Below are positions 21,940 through 33,961 of a stretch of DNA of 64,000 nt, one piece after another. Under the pieces are notes generated by a model. It saw only the letters and a list, made by a program, of their open reading frames with translations. It made no database searches and had not been told where the DNA came from. The position numbers were made by a program, and so were the translations under genes. Within the stretch, counting starts at the first letter, position 1, and each line of letters begins with the position of its first letter. This DNA comes from Pogostemon cablin (lineage: Eukaryota; Streptophyta; Magnoliopsida; Lamiales; Lamiaceae): assembly GCA_023678885.1 (NCBI GenBank), contig CM042996.1, positions 7,808,602 to 7,872,601 of the forward strand. The letters run 5' to 3'.

Positions 21940-23105
21940 ATAGGTGATGGCAAGTTATGATTAAGAATACCTACGCTTTAAAATTGTGACATGTTTTACT
22001 TAACTAGTTCAATTTTGAGATGAATATTGGTGTAATAAGTTCCTCAAGGTCCGAGCACAAGCTTATGAGCATTTGAGCCTCAACCGTGCATACATGGTAT
22101 TTTTCATGAGTGGATCGGTTGTGTTTGATAAGTTAGAACTTGCTCAAGGACTACGGTAACGAGTCTGATTAGTGAAGATTAGTGAGATGATCTAAGGCAA
22201 TCCTTGTTATTCATAGACATTGCCATATATTTCCTTAACTTAAACATCATCCCTAGTCAACCACTTTGAGCCTATAAGCCTAATTTTTGTGAATTTAGCA
22301 CATTACAAGCCATGATTACCCACTTAAGACTTATATATATATACCCTTTGTATGGGTGATTGAGGAGATGGTGGCTAGAAAGGTTTGATGAGATATTGTG
22401 CAAAAGAAGAAAGGAAATGAAAAACAAGAAAGAGAAAAGGGATGAAAAGAGCTCAAGAAAGAATGCACATGCAACCTAATAACAAGAAAAGGAGTAAAGT
22501 TACAAACATATGCTCAAGCAATAAAAAATTCAAAGATGGAAGCATGCATCAAAAGAAGTTAAATAAATCCAAGGAATGATGATGATGAGTGCTTGTGAGC
22601 AATAAAGATAAGAAAGGAAGAAAGAGAAGTGAAGAAGTTGATCATCTCTTCGATTACTTACACTTGATTAGTCTCTCTTATCCATATTCTTCCTACCCTA
22701 CCAAAGCGCCTATCATTACATCCTTAATTAAAGACCTTTTCGATCACTAATTGAAACTTTTGTGGTTTGTGAATGTAGTCCGCGATCAAGCTTATAGCGA
22801 GTCGAGTCAATCGATTAATTAGTGTTGATTTACCTCTCTTCATAAAGTGTTGAGTGAAATTGATATCCGATGTGAGGCTTGGACCAAAAGGGACTATATT
22901 ACTCTTTATTCTCTTTTAATTGAACTTGTTAATTTTTCATAATATGAGTTTAATTTTGTAGGATGACTTAGCATAGTTTGTAGTTCTTATTGCTATTGAT
23001 GTGTTATTGCTTTTGTTCCTTAGGTTTTTTCCTAGGTGAAAATCTCCCCTCTTGTTTTACCATTTTTGTTGTTCGGGGACAAGCAACACTTTAAGTTTGG
23101 GGGTG
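21940..23105 (+). mobile_element. 3' untranslated part of a Tat/Athila-like element with PPT
   Basis: Non-coding sequence typical of the region between integrase and 3' LTR in this clade ('catccctagtcaaccacttt' followed by 'gagcctataagcc'). It ends with ACTTTAAGTTTGGGGGTG, a strong polypurine tract immediately upstream of the LTR. Its 5' part has been replaced by the Copia LTR at 21939. Confidence 0.68.
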
Positions 23106-24581
23106 TGATTGTCGTTATTTTTACCTAAATTTTAGTGTCTTTTTATATCAATTCTCGTATTATTTTATCTGTATTTGTATTTGGTGGTGTTATATGTTTT
23201 TATTAAAATGTGAGAAAATGAGCTTAAACATATGAAAAATAGGTAAAAATAGAGCAAAATGTAAACAGGAGCTGAAACTGTGAAGAAAAACATGAAGAAT
23301 GGAGAAAGTTATAAAAAATCATAATATGGGCAAAAGGACGTAAAAACACGACCATGTTTTCTTACAATTTGGGAAAAATCGCGTTTAAGGTTGTAAAAAG
23401 CACAAAAACAAGAAAACACAGGCAAATACAAGAAAACACGACCGTTTTTCTTGCAAAAGTGTCAAAATTCAAGTGCAATTTCCAGGTTTTCTAAGGCGGT
23501 ATAAATAACCCAATTTCAACATTTACACCAAATTTTCGAAGGACAGCACCTGCACACACACATCACACATCAATTCTTCCATTTTACATCATCATCTTCA
23601 TCCATTCACCATCCATTCTATTTATCTTCATCCAACCATCATAATCACCATCCATTTTGAGGAAAAGAAGTAAGGAAGAGAGGAGAATTGAAAAGGGAAT
23701 AAGAAGATCACCATTGGAGACATCCAAGGGAAGTTTCATCCTAGTTTTGATGTTAAATCTTATTGTTTATCATGATTTGTAAGGATTTTAATGTCTATAT
23801 TGATTTCCTTGTGAATATGGTAGGCTAATCTCGATTAGCAACATGAGAGTTGTTGGATAATTTTGGAATTTATGTATTAAAATTCATATGTTGATTGTGT
23901 TAATTGATTTTCTATCATTGATGCTTTAGATCTTGATGTTTATGATGATTTATGTGGTTTGTTGTTTTGAACATGTGATTAGATTGAGAAGTCAATGATA
24001 TGTTTAGGATAATTAATTGAATCATTTTGTCATACACATCATGTACATTATAGATCTTAAAGAGATAGAGATGTCCTTTAGGATTTAGAATCCTATGATA
24101 GGACATCCGATTGGTTAGATCGAGAGGTTGATTAATCGTGTGAAAGGACTCTCATTTCAAGCTTAGTACCTAGTTGGAATTGTTTGAGTGAGAACCAATC
24201 TTTTGAGCTATTTTGGGATTATTAAACAGATCCATATCCTATTCATCTCGAGAGGGTGTTTAGGTGAACTTAGTGTTGACCCTTAGTCTTATACCCATGA
24301 TTCATATGAATATGCTGTATTTATCATAGGATTTCCACTTCTTAATTGTTGTTAATCTCATTTTTACTTAATTTGGAAAACCACCATTCATCTACCTATC
24401 TTATTTGTTTGATCATTGCTTGCCTTGATTGATTTTATTTACATGTTTGAATAACCAATCCATTGATGATTCGTCTCTATAAAATTACAAGAAATGTGAT
24501 ATCGCTTAAGCTCTAGTACCTTCCTCCCTTGGGTTCGATAAATTATTGTAATTGGTCATCCTGACTACAAATGACTAATCA
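23106..24581 (+). repeat. 3' LTR of a Tat/Athila-like element
   Basis: It starts TGATTGTCGTTATTTTTACC directly after the polypurine tract and ends near CTGACTACAAATGACTAATC-A. The reverse complement of 61340-63119 matches its start, its CCTTAGTCTTATACCC-type centre and its end (GGTCATCCTGACTA). Length is about 1.48 kb against 1.78 kb for that copy. Confidence 0.75.
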
Positions 24582-25135
24582 ATTGGTACACAGTATGAGA
24601 GACCGAAGATGCCAAAGGAGCATGATGAAAACTAGTTCAGAGGCATGCCCGGTTCCCACTGGGCGCCTTCGTCCGTCACCGAGCATTGGGGAGAGATGGA
24701 CGAACACACGCCCAGCACCGAGCGTGTATACTGAAAGGATGAATCGAGCGAGTAGAAGCCTAGCCACTACCGAGAGAGGGCACACGGCAACAAGCTCCCG
24801 CCAAGCCACACGCCCGGTGGCACACCTATCTATGCACCTGGAGCCGAGCAGAGGCATTCGCTGGCGAGCGTGTTTGCTCGTTCAAAACTAGGCGATTATG
24901 ATTTCATTCCTGTTGATTCTATTTCTCAACATCGTGATACTGTGGACTTTCACAATGATACTGAGCTGCCCGTTGTCATTGAGAAGAAGTGGGAAAGAGC
25001 TAATAGGAAAAGAAACATAATGGATGAGCTTGAGAGACACAGCTTGGGTACCAAAGATCAAATATCCTATTCCTTTTCCCTCTAGACAGTTGAAGAAGGG
25101 TCTTGATGAGAAGTTTCAGAACATTATAAGAAATT
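24582..25135 (+). pseudogene. Tat/Athila-like gag/leader fragment
   Basis: GC-richer sequence following the LTR. A plus frame near 24870-25030 reads LPVVIEKKWERANRKRNIMD, and after a frame change the sequence encodes YPIPFPSRQLKKGLDEKF. That resembles the proline-rich segment before the protease in Athila/Tat polyproteins (IPFPQRLKK...LDEQF pattern). It is broken by at least one frameshift and ends abruptly at a CGTC-rich repeat. The 106-codon frame at 24571-24891 shows no domain. Confidence 0.5.
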
Positions 25136-25960
25136 TGATAAATGGCGACGACAATAATCATCATGAAAATTGATTTTGCCGTCATAATAAATTTTTAATG
25201 ATGAATTTTGAGCATCACAAAGATCGTCACAGTATGTGCGTCGTATTAGGTATATTTGACAAAACTTTAATTTGTCACCAAATGTTATGTTTTGATGACA
25301 AAAATACTTTTCGTCGCTGCATGTTTAGGTCTAAAGTGACCCATAAGTCGTCACTATTTCATCTCATATTTGTTGTGAAATATATTATTTCGTCACTAAA
25401 AGTTGAATTTAAAATGACGGTAATGCTTATTGTTGCTAAAAAGTTAGAGTATTGTGATGATTTTCTCTATAGTATCAATCTCATCAATTATTCATGATGT
25501 TTTTATTGTCACATTTATACCAACTATATTGTCATCTCTAAAATATTTCGTCGTGAAAAGTTAAACAACAATGACGAAATGAAAGCTTGATATAACGACG
25601 ACATAATTTGTCACTATAGAGTAATATATTAAGACAAAATATATTGTCATTAAAATTTATGGAATCGTTACAACTTATTTTCGTTATGAATATATATTAT
25701 TAGTTACGTATGGAAATTTGTCATTGTTATTAATATATGATGACAAATTATATTTGTCATGTCATTAATTAATCATATGAAGACAAAATATTTCGTCGCA
25801 TTAAAAATTAATATTTTTATTAGAAAAATATATGCTCATTAAATTAATATTTTATTAACAAACGAATCGTCATGAAATGAATATATTTATTGTCAAATTT
25901 ATTTATTTTTCAATATTAAATTAATAAATAAATATATATAATGCCATTTTGAGTTACGTC
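25136..25960. repeat. CGTCA/TGACG-rich subterminal-like repeat block
   Basis: Many short alternations of 'ttcgtcact', 'atgacga' and 'tgtcattaa' across 800 bp, in the style of CACTA subterminal regions. No CACTA terminus was found at either edge. The 99-codon plus frame (25198-25497) lies inside the repeats and is judged spurious. Confidence 0.5.
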
Positions 25961-28900
25961 CGCTCACAACTTTATAAAAAATTGTAAATTTATTTTAAAA
26001 TTTAACTATACAAATATAATACATCCAAAGTATAAAAATACAAGGTACCACAAAAGTCATAAGCAACTAAATTGTATGAGAAGTATAATAACCAAGCAAC
26101 TTGTAGTATATAAAAAGTAGAGCAACCTGTACATCATAATCTAGCAGTCTGTTGTATAATTCCTGAGTCAGTTGACAATTGTCAACAAGAACATCCTTAA
26201 TTAAAAAAAGAAACGTCATTACAAGCCTTCCAAACACAATGAAGTGGTGGACAGTGCAAAAAATGTAGGTGTTCGAAAACCGGCTACAATAGATCTAACC
26301 ATCCAGCTCGTCACTTGCAAGTATTCAGGTTTTAAATCTAGCAAACAAAAATCCTCTAAATTCCAGCATAAGAATTGGAAATACTAGTACAAAAGCCCAA
26401 AATACAAAAAGAAATCCAAATCTGAAAAGAACAAGCTCACAAAATAAGCAAAATATACAACCTACCTAACTTTTAGAAAAGCACACACACAAAAAAAAAA
26501 CTGCAAGCAATCATCTCAAGAGCAATAGAGTACCCTAACACACAGAACAAACTATCAAATTCCAGCAAGGAATCCATACGATAGACAAAGGGTATAGTTT
26601 TTCAATCATGTATCTTTCTTACACCACAAAAGAAGAAAAGATTTAAAAATAGAAAACCATAGAAAAAAAATTATTGATAGATTTGTTTCAGCATCGGAGA
26701 GATCACCAGGTGTTGAAATCAATGTGAACATTGGCACTTGGATTTAGAAGAGGGAAAATCTGCAAATGAGCAAGTAAGATTAGAGGAGAAAACGTGTGGA
26801 AGAGAAAAAGAACCCTTTACTAAAGTTTTAATATAACTAGGCAGGGTAGTACCTTATTTCTAAGGTGATAGCTTGTTATTTATGTGCATGAGGGATTAAA
26901 AAATTTGAAATAGAACTTTTATTTACCTTAAATAATGTGAAACGATTAACATTCTGATCTCGAAATAAAATAAATATTTTCCACAAATAAAGAGATAATT
27001 ACAGAAGACAAAATAGTTTTCACTATAATCTGTTGAAGTCTAATAAGTATCATCGCAGTACATAATCAACAAACACAAAAATAATATTTAAGCATAAACA
27101 AAACTACATGACCATAACTTTCATAAGTAGTTAGATATTAATCTAAGAGATTAAGACACCCCTTTTAAGGTCAACATGCAGCTTTAGAGGTAAAACATGC
27201 ATAACATCAGCCTTGTCACTACCTATTAGAAAGTTAGATTTATATAGAAGTTCTTGATGCCAGATTAGATCACCATTGACCATCACATAGCATTCTATTC
27301 CTTTTTCCTTTTCATACTAATACATATGTTCATCAATGGAGTAGCATCATATTTAGAATCACCAACTCCAAATATAGAGTTGATATCGGTAATTTAACAA
27401 TCATGATCATTCAATTTATTATAAGAACGACTTTCGAGAGAGAAATATTGGACAAAAGCTAAGTTAGTTTACTTATTCACCTATAAGTATTATCAACATT
27501 AAGAGAAATAACGTGGGTGAGTGTCCAAGCCATTTTCCATTATTAACATAATTAAAACTTGAAAAGATCTACCTGCCTAAAAGGTAACGCCTCTGAGACA
27601 GAGAATAATGCATCAAGTAACACTATTCGACTCGCGTTTTGTAGATATACACGTTTAAGATGAAACTGCCTGACATCCATAACAGAGTCCTCAAGGGCTC
27701 AACTGCAAAATAAAATTAATTGAAGCAATAAAACTGACATTCAAAGAGAATCACATGCTTAAAGCACCAGTCCAATACTTAACAGAAATAATAATCATAT
27801 AATTAAAGGTAAGTATGATAAACAAGTAACAAAAGAAAACAGTAGATTTCACTTCTACTGCAAACAACGATAATCATAGCTACTGTAACTGTGAAAAGGA
27901 TAAATGTACACTAAGCAGAAGTAAAGACTGTGATGCTGTATTTATGTGTGTGTCTGTGTGTTGTGAGCAAAAGTCAAGTTCATAGCTATCCTTCTCTAGA
28001 AGTGACAACTGCAATGAATTTCAATGACAGTAGATTCGGATGCCTAATTCCAAGAAATAGTATTATAAGTTTCAGCACAAAATTGTAAGGGACAAAATGA
28101 ACATACAGTGGTAGCGAAATTCCCACTCCTAAACATCATATTCCAAACAAGTAATTATTTTCCCTATTTATCACTTTTAACATGATGCACATCCAAGTAA
28201 TTATTTTCGCATGGATCACTTTTATTTTTATTAAAGATGAAACTGGAATATGGATCAATGTCCGGTGACTCCAGATTAAACTATTAATTTTAATTCTTTT
28301 TGTATCTCACTTAAACATAATCTACCTATAAGGAAACTAAGAATTAGAGTAAGCAGAGAATGAAATATACCAAACGTTGTAAATATAATTATGATTTCTA
28401 TCTTTTTTCTCATTATGGGGCTTTATCAATTCTATCAAAAGCAACTGCTTAAGTGTCCCCTTCTTCATCCAATACCTTTATCAAATTAAAGAAAATGAAT
28501 CTCACTAGATATGTAAGAAAAAGATAATAACGTATGAACAAAAACAAGATTCAAATATAAAAAGAATGAAATAAGATCCCTAAACAATCTCAACCTACCT
28601 TGGTGATAGCTGAAACCTTATCAAGGTGATAGTGTGCGTAAGGTAGTCTTTACATGGTCAATGTGTCAAATGGTTCCAACATTTACATGCTATTTTCTGC
28701 CATCAAATAAATAAATCAACTAAAATTGATAAAATTAAACATTTCTTTTGAGATGAGAGTTTCAGATTACATTATACTCCTACATGTTTTCATCACATCA
28801 GAATACAGACCAGATGCTAAAAGATAAACCATTATCTCCTCCAAAATTCCGCAAGCAAACAAATATTAAAAACCCAAAGTTGCTGAAAACACTCCAGATT

Positions 28901-29630
28901 TTACTAAAAATTAATTCTTAGATTTCTCACATAGAGATAACCCGAGCGGATGAAAATCGAAGAAAAAGAGAATGAGAACGAAGGTGCAAAAATTGACAAT
29001 GATTCGGCAAAGAACTGACCGTGGATAACATGAACTATTTAGAAACGTCGACACGGTGGGGTGGAGCATCGAAACACGCAGGGCTTAGAAGATAGCATTA
29101 AATGAAAAGGGGATGAATGAGATAAGGGTTTATGGTTCTTTGGGTACTATTCTACACCTATTTATTGTTTCATTATTTTCTTACAAAAGCTAGTAATACA
29201 AGTAATTTTATTACTTACAAAATAAATAAATAAATAAAAATCTCCCCATTTTAATCACGTCATTTAATTTTTTTTAATTAGAATTTTAAGTGTAATGTGG
29301 AGTTATAGTTTTCAACAATATAAGTAAATGAATGAATAATTATGTGCATTAATTACTAAATTGAGAGTGATAATTTTACAAAGTAAAATGTATTCAAAAT
29401 TATTTGACTATATTATTATATATTATTAAAGTGTGACAATGTAATGAGAAAAAAATGAAAAATCTATTTAGATGTAGTGAAAATTATATGTAGTATTTTA
29501 AAATATTAATTTTTTTCACTTGTCGTGAGTTTCTTTAAACATATAAAAAATTTTAGAACCATTAAAAAATAATAGAATGATTATAAATTATGGTACGTAT
29601 AACTATAATTTCATTATATATTAAAGAGTT
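25961..29630. other. Unassigned 3.7-kb AT-rich stretch
   Basis: No long frame, no domain and no clear terminal repeats. The segment at about 28920-29150 is less AT-rich and, on the minus strand, looks like a CT-rich transcript leader. It could be the untranslated interior of the CGTC-repeat element or an unannotated non-coding transcript. No function can be supported. Confidence 0.35.
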
Positions 29631-30511
29631 TGTATGGTGTCCAATGGTACAAAGTGTGTTTTTGGTACGATATTGTCCTAAGTGTGGTGACACTTTGAAC
29701 AACACTGTATGTATCAGAATGTAACTTGACTAAGTATAGAACAAGTTGTAAATCAGCGGAAGACTTAACACACATATTACTCAATCTTTTCACAAACTTT
29801 TGCAAGTTTGTGGCGGTCTCATGGCATAAATATCTCTATTGGAAAATGTTATTACAAAAACAGACTCTTAGGTGTGGAAACAATTCTTTTACCCTTTGAG
29901 TACAAAATCAGATCTAAAGTCCAAACACGTTCCCAAATGGCAGAACCTAGACTTGTTATAATCTAAGCCTACTTCACATGTGGGCTTCCACTGCCTGTGA
30001 ACAGCGTACACAAAACGTACAGGAATAACAGTAGACAACTGATATTGAACCAAGTGTTACAACACTAGTACAAACATAATGACAGAAACCTATCTAGGAT
30101 CTTTTACAATGTATAGTGGAATTGCTTTTCGATCACTTGACTTGGCAACTAGCAGCTTCCATTTATAGATGGTTGTAGGCTCCAAGTGATGAGTGACCCA
30201 TATATGAGATGTAGATTTCACCCATGCAAGCTCAAATAACCGCCCACTAAGAGAGGTAGTTATTTTCGCCTTGTAGATCCTTCTAGAGCTTTTGGATCTT
30301 TCCAGTTTGCTCCAGGGTCTTCAAGGTCTGCGTTTGACTTGGACTTTGCATCCAACACATTCAGAACTTCAACCACAACAACCCTGAAAGTAACATTAAG
30401 CACAACACCAGTTGAAATAATAAAACAACGTTAGTGGTTAATAAAACAACTGGTGGAGGACAGGTGTGATTCCAGATGTGATGACACTGGTATCAACACT
30501 TCACATTAACA
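29631..30511 (-). repeat. 3' LTR of the Sirevirus-like element
   Basis: 881 bp. It is the direct counterpart of 38889-39769, from TGTATGGTGTCC to ACTTCACATTAACA on the plus strand. Next to it inside the element the minus strand reads TTGGGAAAGAT, a poor polypurine tract. Confidence 0.92.
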
Positions 30512-30880
30512 ATCTTTCCCAATCACGTCTATCCACAACCATATAACCTGATGCAAGAAAACAATACAGAATAAGATATCCAAACTAATACATCAGATGT
30601 TAGTTCGACAGTTGTGCAAAAATAACTAAGCATTCTAAAGCATAATTACCAAAGTGATTAAAGATAACCACTTAAGTAACATATAAGTCCAGAGCTTAGA
30701 TCAGAGTTTAAATAGAAATAAAGTATCTAGTCACCATCAGAAAATAAATATCAGTTTAACATCCCATCATCAAATAGTCAAAAAAGTTAGTGAGGTAGCA
30801 GCAGCTTTCAGTCATCAGTAGCAACAATCATGAACACTTTGATCTCTTTGCTGATCTCCCCCTCACCATGTGAACTCCCC

Positions 30881-33054
30881 CTAAGTTGCAGCATTACTAG
30901 CAACACCACCAGCAGCATCACCTGCATTAGGAACATTTCCAGCAACATTTCCTTCTTCTGGTTCATCAGTGATATCCTCAATCACAATTCCTCCAGAGCC
31001 AGAGCTTTCAACTGCAGTAGGTTGATCAGCAGCAGTAAGTATATCTCCCCCTGTGGGTGTGGATAGCAGCTTACTCCAGAACTGAGCTCTTTGTTCTAGA
31101 ATGTCTGCTTGTTTGTTCATAGCATTGGCTTGGAGTCTGAGGTTCGAGACATGGCGTGCCAGGGCAGCAACTTGTTGCTCAATGTACTTACAATTCAGAG
31201 TAACATAGATAACTTCTCCAGCTTGTGCAGAAGTTTCAGTGCGAACTGAAGTGTTGGCAGTATCAGGAGCAACATTCTGAGTACGAGCACTAACAGGGTT
31301 CACGTAGGGTAGATCAATTACACGGTTACCTCAAGAAGTGGTTTAGCAATACCAAGAACTAGAGCAATTGAGGAAAGAAAATCACCTTTACCTTTCCTAG
31401 CAACTTGATCAGCTAATAGACAGTGAATCAAAGCAGGATAAGGTAACTTACCAACCTTGGAGATATTTCAACCATAACTGATCAGATTCCTGTAAATCAC
31501 TCTACCAAGGTTAAAAGGCAGAATCTTTCCAATCTTATAAATCAACACAGCATGCTCAGTGGTAACTCTAGTGGTATTGGAGAAAGGCAGCCAATTGTAA
31601 ACACATAGCTTGTGCAAAATTGCATGTAAACTAGTCAGACTTGGACTGAACAACTTCTTAGGCCAACTAACAATTAAACTTCCAGTTATCACAGACACAA
31701 TCTCATCCATATCATCAATTTCATCATCACTCTCAGCATTCACAGTCCCAAAAAAGCCATTAATCTTTATAGGAGAAAAATCATAAATCTCACCCCTAAA
31801 GAAATTTCTTCCAAATTTGGGACTCGTACTCTTAATCATACTAGCACAGATGTGTGTATAAAACTCACATACCCAATTAGTGCAGAATGAGGTAGAGTAC
31901 ATTAGTGATTTCAACAAGCTTCTCTCTCTGAAAAAGTTGATGAGGTTGTATGGAGTAAGGTTTGCATCCTTCAACTTTCTTTCATGAATTATGTCCTTCT
32001 TGTCAAACTTTTGGTATCTGGCCTTGCCATCAGAGAAGTAGAAGTTCCCAACTCTAAAATTTTCAACATCATATTCAGAGTCATCAGATATATCATCAGC
32101 ATCATCAGGGGACTCATCACCATCATCATCTTTGGCTTCATCTTCACCATCAGAACTCTCAATATTTTGAACATCAGGATCCTTTGTTAGCATCCTCAGG
32201 TGTATTCTCTTCATCATCAGAAGATGAAGATGAATCATGATCAGGATCAGAGGGTTCTGCATCTGCAACAATAGGTGTTGGCGCTGAGGCAGCAACATCT
32301 GTGGCAACATCATCAATCAGCTAGTTCAGATCAGCATTTTCCTCATCAGATTAATCTGGTGTTGCCTCAAGAGCGGTAACATCAGACACAACTTTCTTTC
32401 CTCTCTGTCTCTTCTTCAAAGCTTTGCAAAGATCAGCTATAGTAGGATTTTCACCTGCGGCTTCTACAGACATAAGAGTATCTTTATCAGAATCAGAGAT
32501 AGAGATAGAGGACTTCCCTTTTTTCAGAGGTGGTTGAATCCTGTGTAGTGCCTTTCTTGCAGAGTCTGATCGACCAACGCTGTGGAGGTGCTTTACGCTT
32601 TGGAGGAGATGGTTTAGTAACCTTTGACCTGATTGGAACCGGTGGTGATAACGAGAGAGAAGAACTTATGGATTTTGTTCAGCACAAGTAGGTGATGTAT
32701 TTGGAGATGTAAAGAAAGGGACTTGATCAGGATTCTGAGTCTAAACATACTCTGGGGATAGGCTTTCTTCTGGAGTCACAAAAGAGACAATGGCGGATTG
32801 GTTACGAGTATCGATGGGAATTTCAGAGTGAGCTTCAGTGGGAATGGATGGTTCAAGGACGGGATTTTCAATTCTTGAAACAGGAATGTTTGACCTAGCG
32901 AACTAAGTTCGAAGAGATTCAAGAACTGCATCGGGTGTACAGCTGGAAGGACAATACTCTGAGGAACAGGGGATCCAGAAACAGGAGCAGTCGGTTGTGT
33001 AGCAGCATTCAGATTGACATCTGGTGCAGAATCCGACGTGACATTTTCGGCCAT
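30881..33054 (-). pseudogene. Additional sense frame (aORF) with plant-transposon-protein-like domain and coiled coil
   Basis: It lies downstream of pol in the same orientation and starts MAENVTSDSAPDVN at 33054. It runs about 720 codons across several broken frames. The N-terminal part is Pro/Ser-rich. The middle has a Lys/Arg patch (KKRQRGKKV) and a very acidic stretch (SSDGEDEAKDDDGDESPDD, frame 31468-32316). A folded-looking domain follows with WVCEFYTHICASM, NFFRGEIYDFSPIKINGFF, TEHAVLIYKIG and, later, GKLPYPALIHCLL. This pattern resembles the putative plant transposon protein domain. The last part (30881-31303) is a probable coiled coil (IEQQVAALARHVSNLRLQAN, then ILEQRAQFWSKLL). Sireviruses often carry an env-like frame here. 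No convincing membrane helix is visible. Confidence 0.7.
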
Positions 33055-33961
33055 TTCAACTAGGGTTTGGAGTGGATTTTAAGAGGAAGAAAGTTTAGAT
33101 TTGAAAGTGGAACAGGTTGCTTTTGGAGGTACCATTTGAAATGTGAGAGAGACAAACTTTTATTGATAACTATGAGTAAGAATATGAAACGGGGGATCAC
33201 ACTCAAGCACAGAAACATGTCACATCAAACATTATATTCCAAGTTATATAGAGAGAATGAACAGTTGTGGGATGGAGGTTATTTCCACTAATTAAAAACT
33301 GCAAACAACGTGTGAAAGAATATGCAATGCAGCAGTTTATAAGAACTCATGGCCACTAACACATATTTCCTTAAAAATCGGCCAAGATCAAAATTATGGA
33401 GAAACAATTATGAAAGAAAATTAAAAAAATGCAGAAAAAATAAATAATATAAGTTCTATCACTTAATGTATTGAAAACAAATAATTTAATAACAATTTTG
33501 TTAAGGCTTAAGTCATTATGGAAAAATCAATCAGGGATGAATAATTTAGGAACACATACACTTTTATCCTTTTGTGGATTTTATGATGCACTTAATCTCA
33601 AGAATTCATACAACCTTTTGAAAAGATCACATCGTGGTTGTCTTCCCCGTGTGTCTGGTTACTCAATAGCAGTTCAAAAGTGTTTTTTATTCCTTTTTTA
33701 AAATCATAACAGCCTTTTGAAAAGAACACATCGTGGTTGTCAGCCCCGTGTGCCTAGTTACTCAGCATGTTTGGACCTTTAATTTTTTAAGAACTGTGCT
33801 TTTAGTGTATGTCCAGTAATACCTCAAGATTCAACCAGAATATAGTTAGCAGCAACAAAATAGGTCACCAAATCACTTAATTTTGACATAAAATGACAAC
33901 ACTTACAGTAGTGTTGCCTCGAGTGTCGAAACACTCTAAGCAACATCATGCATGACTTTAT
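33055..33961 (-). other. Spacer between pol and the extra frame, with 60-bp tandem duplication
   Basis: AT-rich, non-coding. A block of about 60 bp (CCTTTTGAAAAGATCACATC, then CGTGGTTGTCTTCCCCGTGT) at 33607-33666 is repeated at 33706-33764 with a few changes. Duplicated motifs in this position could be regulatory or splice-related signals for a downstream message. That is inference. Confidence 0.6.

Noticed and set aside
24571..24891. 106-codon plus frame across the Tat LTR end
   Set aside because: Starts inside the LTR and shows no domain; a minus frame overlaps it almost completely, as expected in GC-rich chance frames.
31984..32190. Plus-strand frame within the extra retroelement frame
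   Set aside because: Antisense shadow of the acidic coding stretch.
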